A DNA stretch of 21,978 nucleotides from an uncultured bacterium (lineage in GTDB: Bacteria > Patescibacteriota > Minisyncoccia > Phycocordibacterales > CAIZLB01), in NCBI GenBank assembly GCA_937873535.1, contig CALMYA010000023.1:1-21978 (forward strand), read 5' to 3'. The position numbers and the translations under genes were made by a program. Of the stretch, positions 21,013 through 21,978 are shown in pieces. The stretch's first letter is position 1, and each line of letters opens with the position of its first letter. The notes under the pieces were generated by a model. The model worked only from the letters and a program-made list of their open reading frames with translations, was not told where the DNA came from and did not search any database.

Positions 21013-21543
21013 ATGCAAGAACATGAAATAATAGATATTTCTATAAATATCGAGAATATAAGGGAAAGAATTTACTTTATAAGGGGTAGGAAGGTGATGA
21101 TAGATAGAGATTTAGCCGTGTTATACGGGGTGGAGACAATGCGCCTGAATGAAGCCGTAAAGAGGAATGTAGACAGATTTCCTGAAGATTTTATGTTTCA
21201 ACTTACACCACATGAAATGCAGAATTGGATATCGCAATTTGCGATATCCAATTCTAGCCTTAAAACTAGCCTCAGAAAACCGCCCTTAGTCTTTACTGAA
21301 CAAGGAATAGCCATGTTATCAAGTGTTCTGAACAGTAAAAGGGCGATACAGGTAAATATTCAAATAATAAGAATTTTCACAAAACTTCGAGACATGATAG
21401 ACGCCTATAAGGAGCTTAGGGAAAGGGTAGAAGAGATGGAAAAGAAGAACGAAACCAATTTTACTGCTATATTTGAGGCCATAAGGTTGCTTATTAAGGA
21501 CGATAATGAGCCAAAGCAGCAAATAGGGTATAGAACAGAGTAA
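21013..21543 (+). CDS. ORF6N domain-containing protein (phage antirepressor-like)
   Basis: A 176-residue protein. Residues about 14-105 form an ORF6N domain: IRERIYFIRGRKVMIDRDLA, VLYGVETMRLNEAVKRNVDR, FPEDFMFQLT and PLVFTEQGIAMLSSVLNSKR. From about 108 come AIQVNIQIIRIFTKLRDM and a charged coiled-coil (AYKELRERVEEMEKKNETNF) ending near residue 164. ORF6N/KilA-N proteins are DNA-binding modules of phages and mobile elements that are also common as lone genes in bacteria. No other phage gene is nearby, so it is probably a domesticated or mobile single gene. Residues 70-81 are encoded by a perfect 35-bp palindrome (separate entry). It lies 82 nt after the 20031 gene, with no convincing promoter. 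Confidence 0.9.
   Translation: MQEHEIIDISINIENIRERIYFIRGRKVMIDRDLAVLYGVETMRLNEAVKRNVDRFPEDFMFQLTPHEMQNWISQFAISNSSLKTSLRKPPLVFTEQGIAMLSSVLNSKRAIQVNIQIIRIFTKLRDMIDAYKELRERVEEMEKKNETNFTAIFEAIRLLIKDDNEPKQQIGYRTE
21221..21255. repeat. Perfect 35-bp palindrome inside the ORF6N gene
   Basis: Arms AGAATTGGATATCGCAA (21221-21237) and TTGCGATATCCAATTCT (21239-21255) are exact reverse complements around one T. They are in frame and encode QNWISQFAISNS. A 17-bp perfect stem in coding DNA is far beyond chance. The next bases contain CTAGCCT twice with a 13-nt period. Confidence 0.95.
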
Positions 21544-21544
21544 T

Positions 21545-21571
21545 TTGAAAGTCGCAATTTACGACTTTCAA
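21545..21571. repeat. Hairpin directly after the ORF6N stop
   Basis: TTGAAAGTCG (21545-21554) and CGACTTTCAA (21562-21571) are perfect 10-bp arms with a 7-nt loop, starting 2 nt after the stop codon. There is no U-tract, so it is not a standard terminator. Its centre TCGCAATTTACGA matches the centre of the palindrome inside the gene (TCGCAATTTGCGA) at 12 of 13 positions. Confidence 0.8.
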
Positions 21572-21586
21572 TGTGACCTATATAAA

Positions 21587-21620
21587 CAAAAAACCACTCT
21601 CTTTCGAAAGCAGTTTTTTG
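21587..21620. terminator. Terminator-like hairpin between convergent genes
   Basis: CAAAAAAC (21587-21594) and GTTTTTTG (21613-21620) enclose the palindrome CTTTCGAAAG (21601-21610). A-run and T-run flank on opposite sides, so it could end transcription of both ORF6N (+) and the small minus-strand ORF. The stem is imperfect. Confidence 0.45.
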
Positions 21621-21636
21621 CAAATCTTGCTGAAAG

Positions 21637-21765
21637 TTACGCTGCAGGAGTTGCGGCAACTTCAGGTGCAGGCGCAGCCGCTTCTTCAGGTGCAGTAGGT
21701 GCAGGTGAAGTTGTAGTTTCTTCAGGAGCAGGAACCGGCGCTGCTGGAGTCTGTGTATCGTTCAT
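21637..21765 (-). CDS. Small Pro/Ala/Glu-rich ORF (42 residues)
   Basis: A minus-strand ORF starting MNDTQTPAAPVPAPEETTTS and continuing with repeats of the type AP(A)PE(E) to a TAA stop. It contains only small, acidic or proline residues and no hydrophobic segment, so it would be an extended, disordered acidic peptide. A TATTCT box (21769-21774) is 3 nt before its ATG and a terminator-like hairpin follows its stop. The opposite strand is also open through this stretch, but gives an Ala/Gly/Val/Ser repeat that looks like its shadow. I know no function. It could be a genuine small protein or the tail of a degraded gene. Confidence 0.45.
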   Translation of the reverse strand: MNDTQTPAAPVPAPEETTTSPAPTAPEEAAAPAPEVAATPAA

Positions 21766-21978
21766 ATGAGAATAGTGAGTTAGAACTTTTTTACTAAGAG
21801 TGTCGACGCTCACACCTTAACAAGGAATAGCTTGGTTGTAAACCATATTCTAAGTCGGTAACCTAATAATAGCCGATTGATTCCTTAAAGGCTTACAGAA
21901 TCTCCCGCCACGAACCCGGTTGTCCAGCATAATTGCAGACTGTAGCCGCCTGATGGCCTGTCGATATGCAAAATGTCA
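21766..21978. other. Gene-free, inverted-repeat-rich segment at window edge, possible structured RNA
   Basis: No credible coding frame is seen on either strand. The sequence is GC-richer than the preceding 3 kb and holds several pairings. These are GAATA/GGTT with AACC/TATTC (21825-21850); GAGTG with CGCTC around TCGA (21798-21811); CGG/CCG (21856-21875); and AAGGAAT (21823-21829) with ATTCCTT (21880-21886). It continues beyond the window. On the minus strand TATCGACAGG near the edge (21957-21966) resembles the tmRNA 5' motif, but the rest does not fit. Strand and identity are unresolved. Confidence 0.35.

Noticed and set aside
21545..21769. Plus-strand Ala/Gly/Ser-rich ORF starting with TTG in the hairpin
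   Set aside because: Its first part runs through two hairpins, and its low-complexity part is antisense to the Pro/Ala/Glu ORF, which has the better start and surroundings.
21600..21978. tmRNA on the minus strand, suggested by TATCGACAGG near the window edge
   Set aside because: No tRNA-like 3' domain with a paired T-arm is found within the next 400 nt on that strand, the spacing after the 5' motif is off, and no tag frame ending in Ala-Ala-stop fits. Kept only as an unassigned structured segment.
1..21978. CRISPR arrays, insertion sequences, tRNA or rRNA genes
   Set aside because: No regularly spaced repeats, no transposase-like frames with terminal inverted repeats, and no tRNA T-arm or anticodon patterns were found by reading both strands.

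Overview
The window looks like a chromosomal segment of a small-genome, Patescibacteria-like (candidate phyla radiation, Parcubacteria-type) bacterium. This is inferred from gene style: many short hypothetical single-pass or multi-pass membrane proteins, a DUF2207 protein with a glycine tail, an eight-cysteine secreted protein, small lysine-rich and Pro/Ala-rich ORFs, short spacers and few Shine-Dalgarno motifs. There is no rRNA or tRNA in the window to confirm it. No CRISPR array, insertion sequence or complete prophage is visible; the only phage-flavoured gene is an ORF6N-domain protein at the right end.

Left part (1-6017, all +): the C-terminal part of threonine dehydratase (ilvA, cut by the window edge), an EVE-domain protein, three small hypothetical or membrane proteins, two tandem membrane-anchored M14 metallopeptidase paralogues (the first has lost its catalytic residues), a Nudix hydrolase overlapping a HAD phosphatase, and a frameshifted pyridoxamine-phosphate-oxidase-like gene. 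Middle (6101-11229): an unknown Ser/Asp-tailed protein, an M32 carboxypeptidase, a 21-residue lysine-rich ORF, an eight-cysteine secreted protein, a convergent GH18 glycosidase-like gene (-), a DoxX-like membrane protein and a membrane-anchored unknown.

SOS unit (11232-13299): a perfect Gram-positive-type LexA box lies inside the -35/-10 spacer of a lexA gene that is followed by a Y-family DNA polymerase, a compact self-regulated mutagenesis operon. Next come a Nudix/IDI-like protein and a DUF2207 membrane protein, closed by a strong bidirectional terminator.

Envelope-signalling unit (15953-18642, all -): an OmpR-type response regulator overlaps its histidine kinase, followed by a secreted helical/Gly-rich protein. 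The promoters of the regulator and of the secreted protein share the same composite element, two direct repeats with an 11-nt period placed 10 nt upstream of a TATACT -10 box. This is PhoB-box geometry, so the three genes probably form one regulon.

Right end (18750-21978): two unknown soluble proteins flank a DUF4105 (Lnb N-terminal-like) membrane protein. An ORF6N protein follows whose coding sequence contains a perfect 35-bp palindrome. Then come hairpins, a minus-strand 42-residue Pro/Ala-rich ORF, and about 210 nt of GC-richer, inverted-repeat-rich sequence running off the window that may hold a structured RNA. Several genes have a TGN-TATAMT extended -10 box only 6-11 nt before the ATG, which suggests leaderless or nearly leaderless mRNAs.
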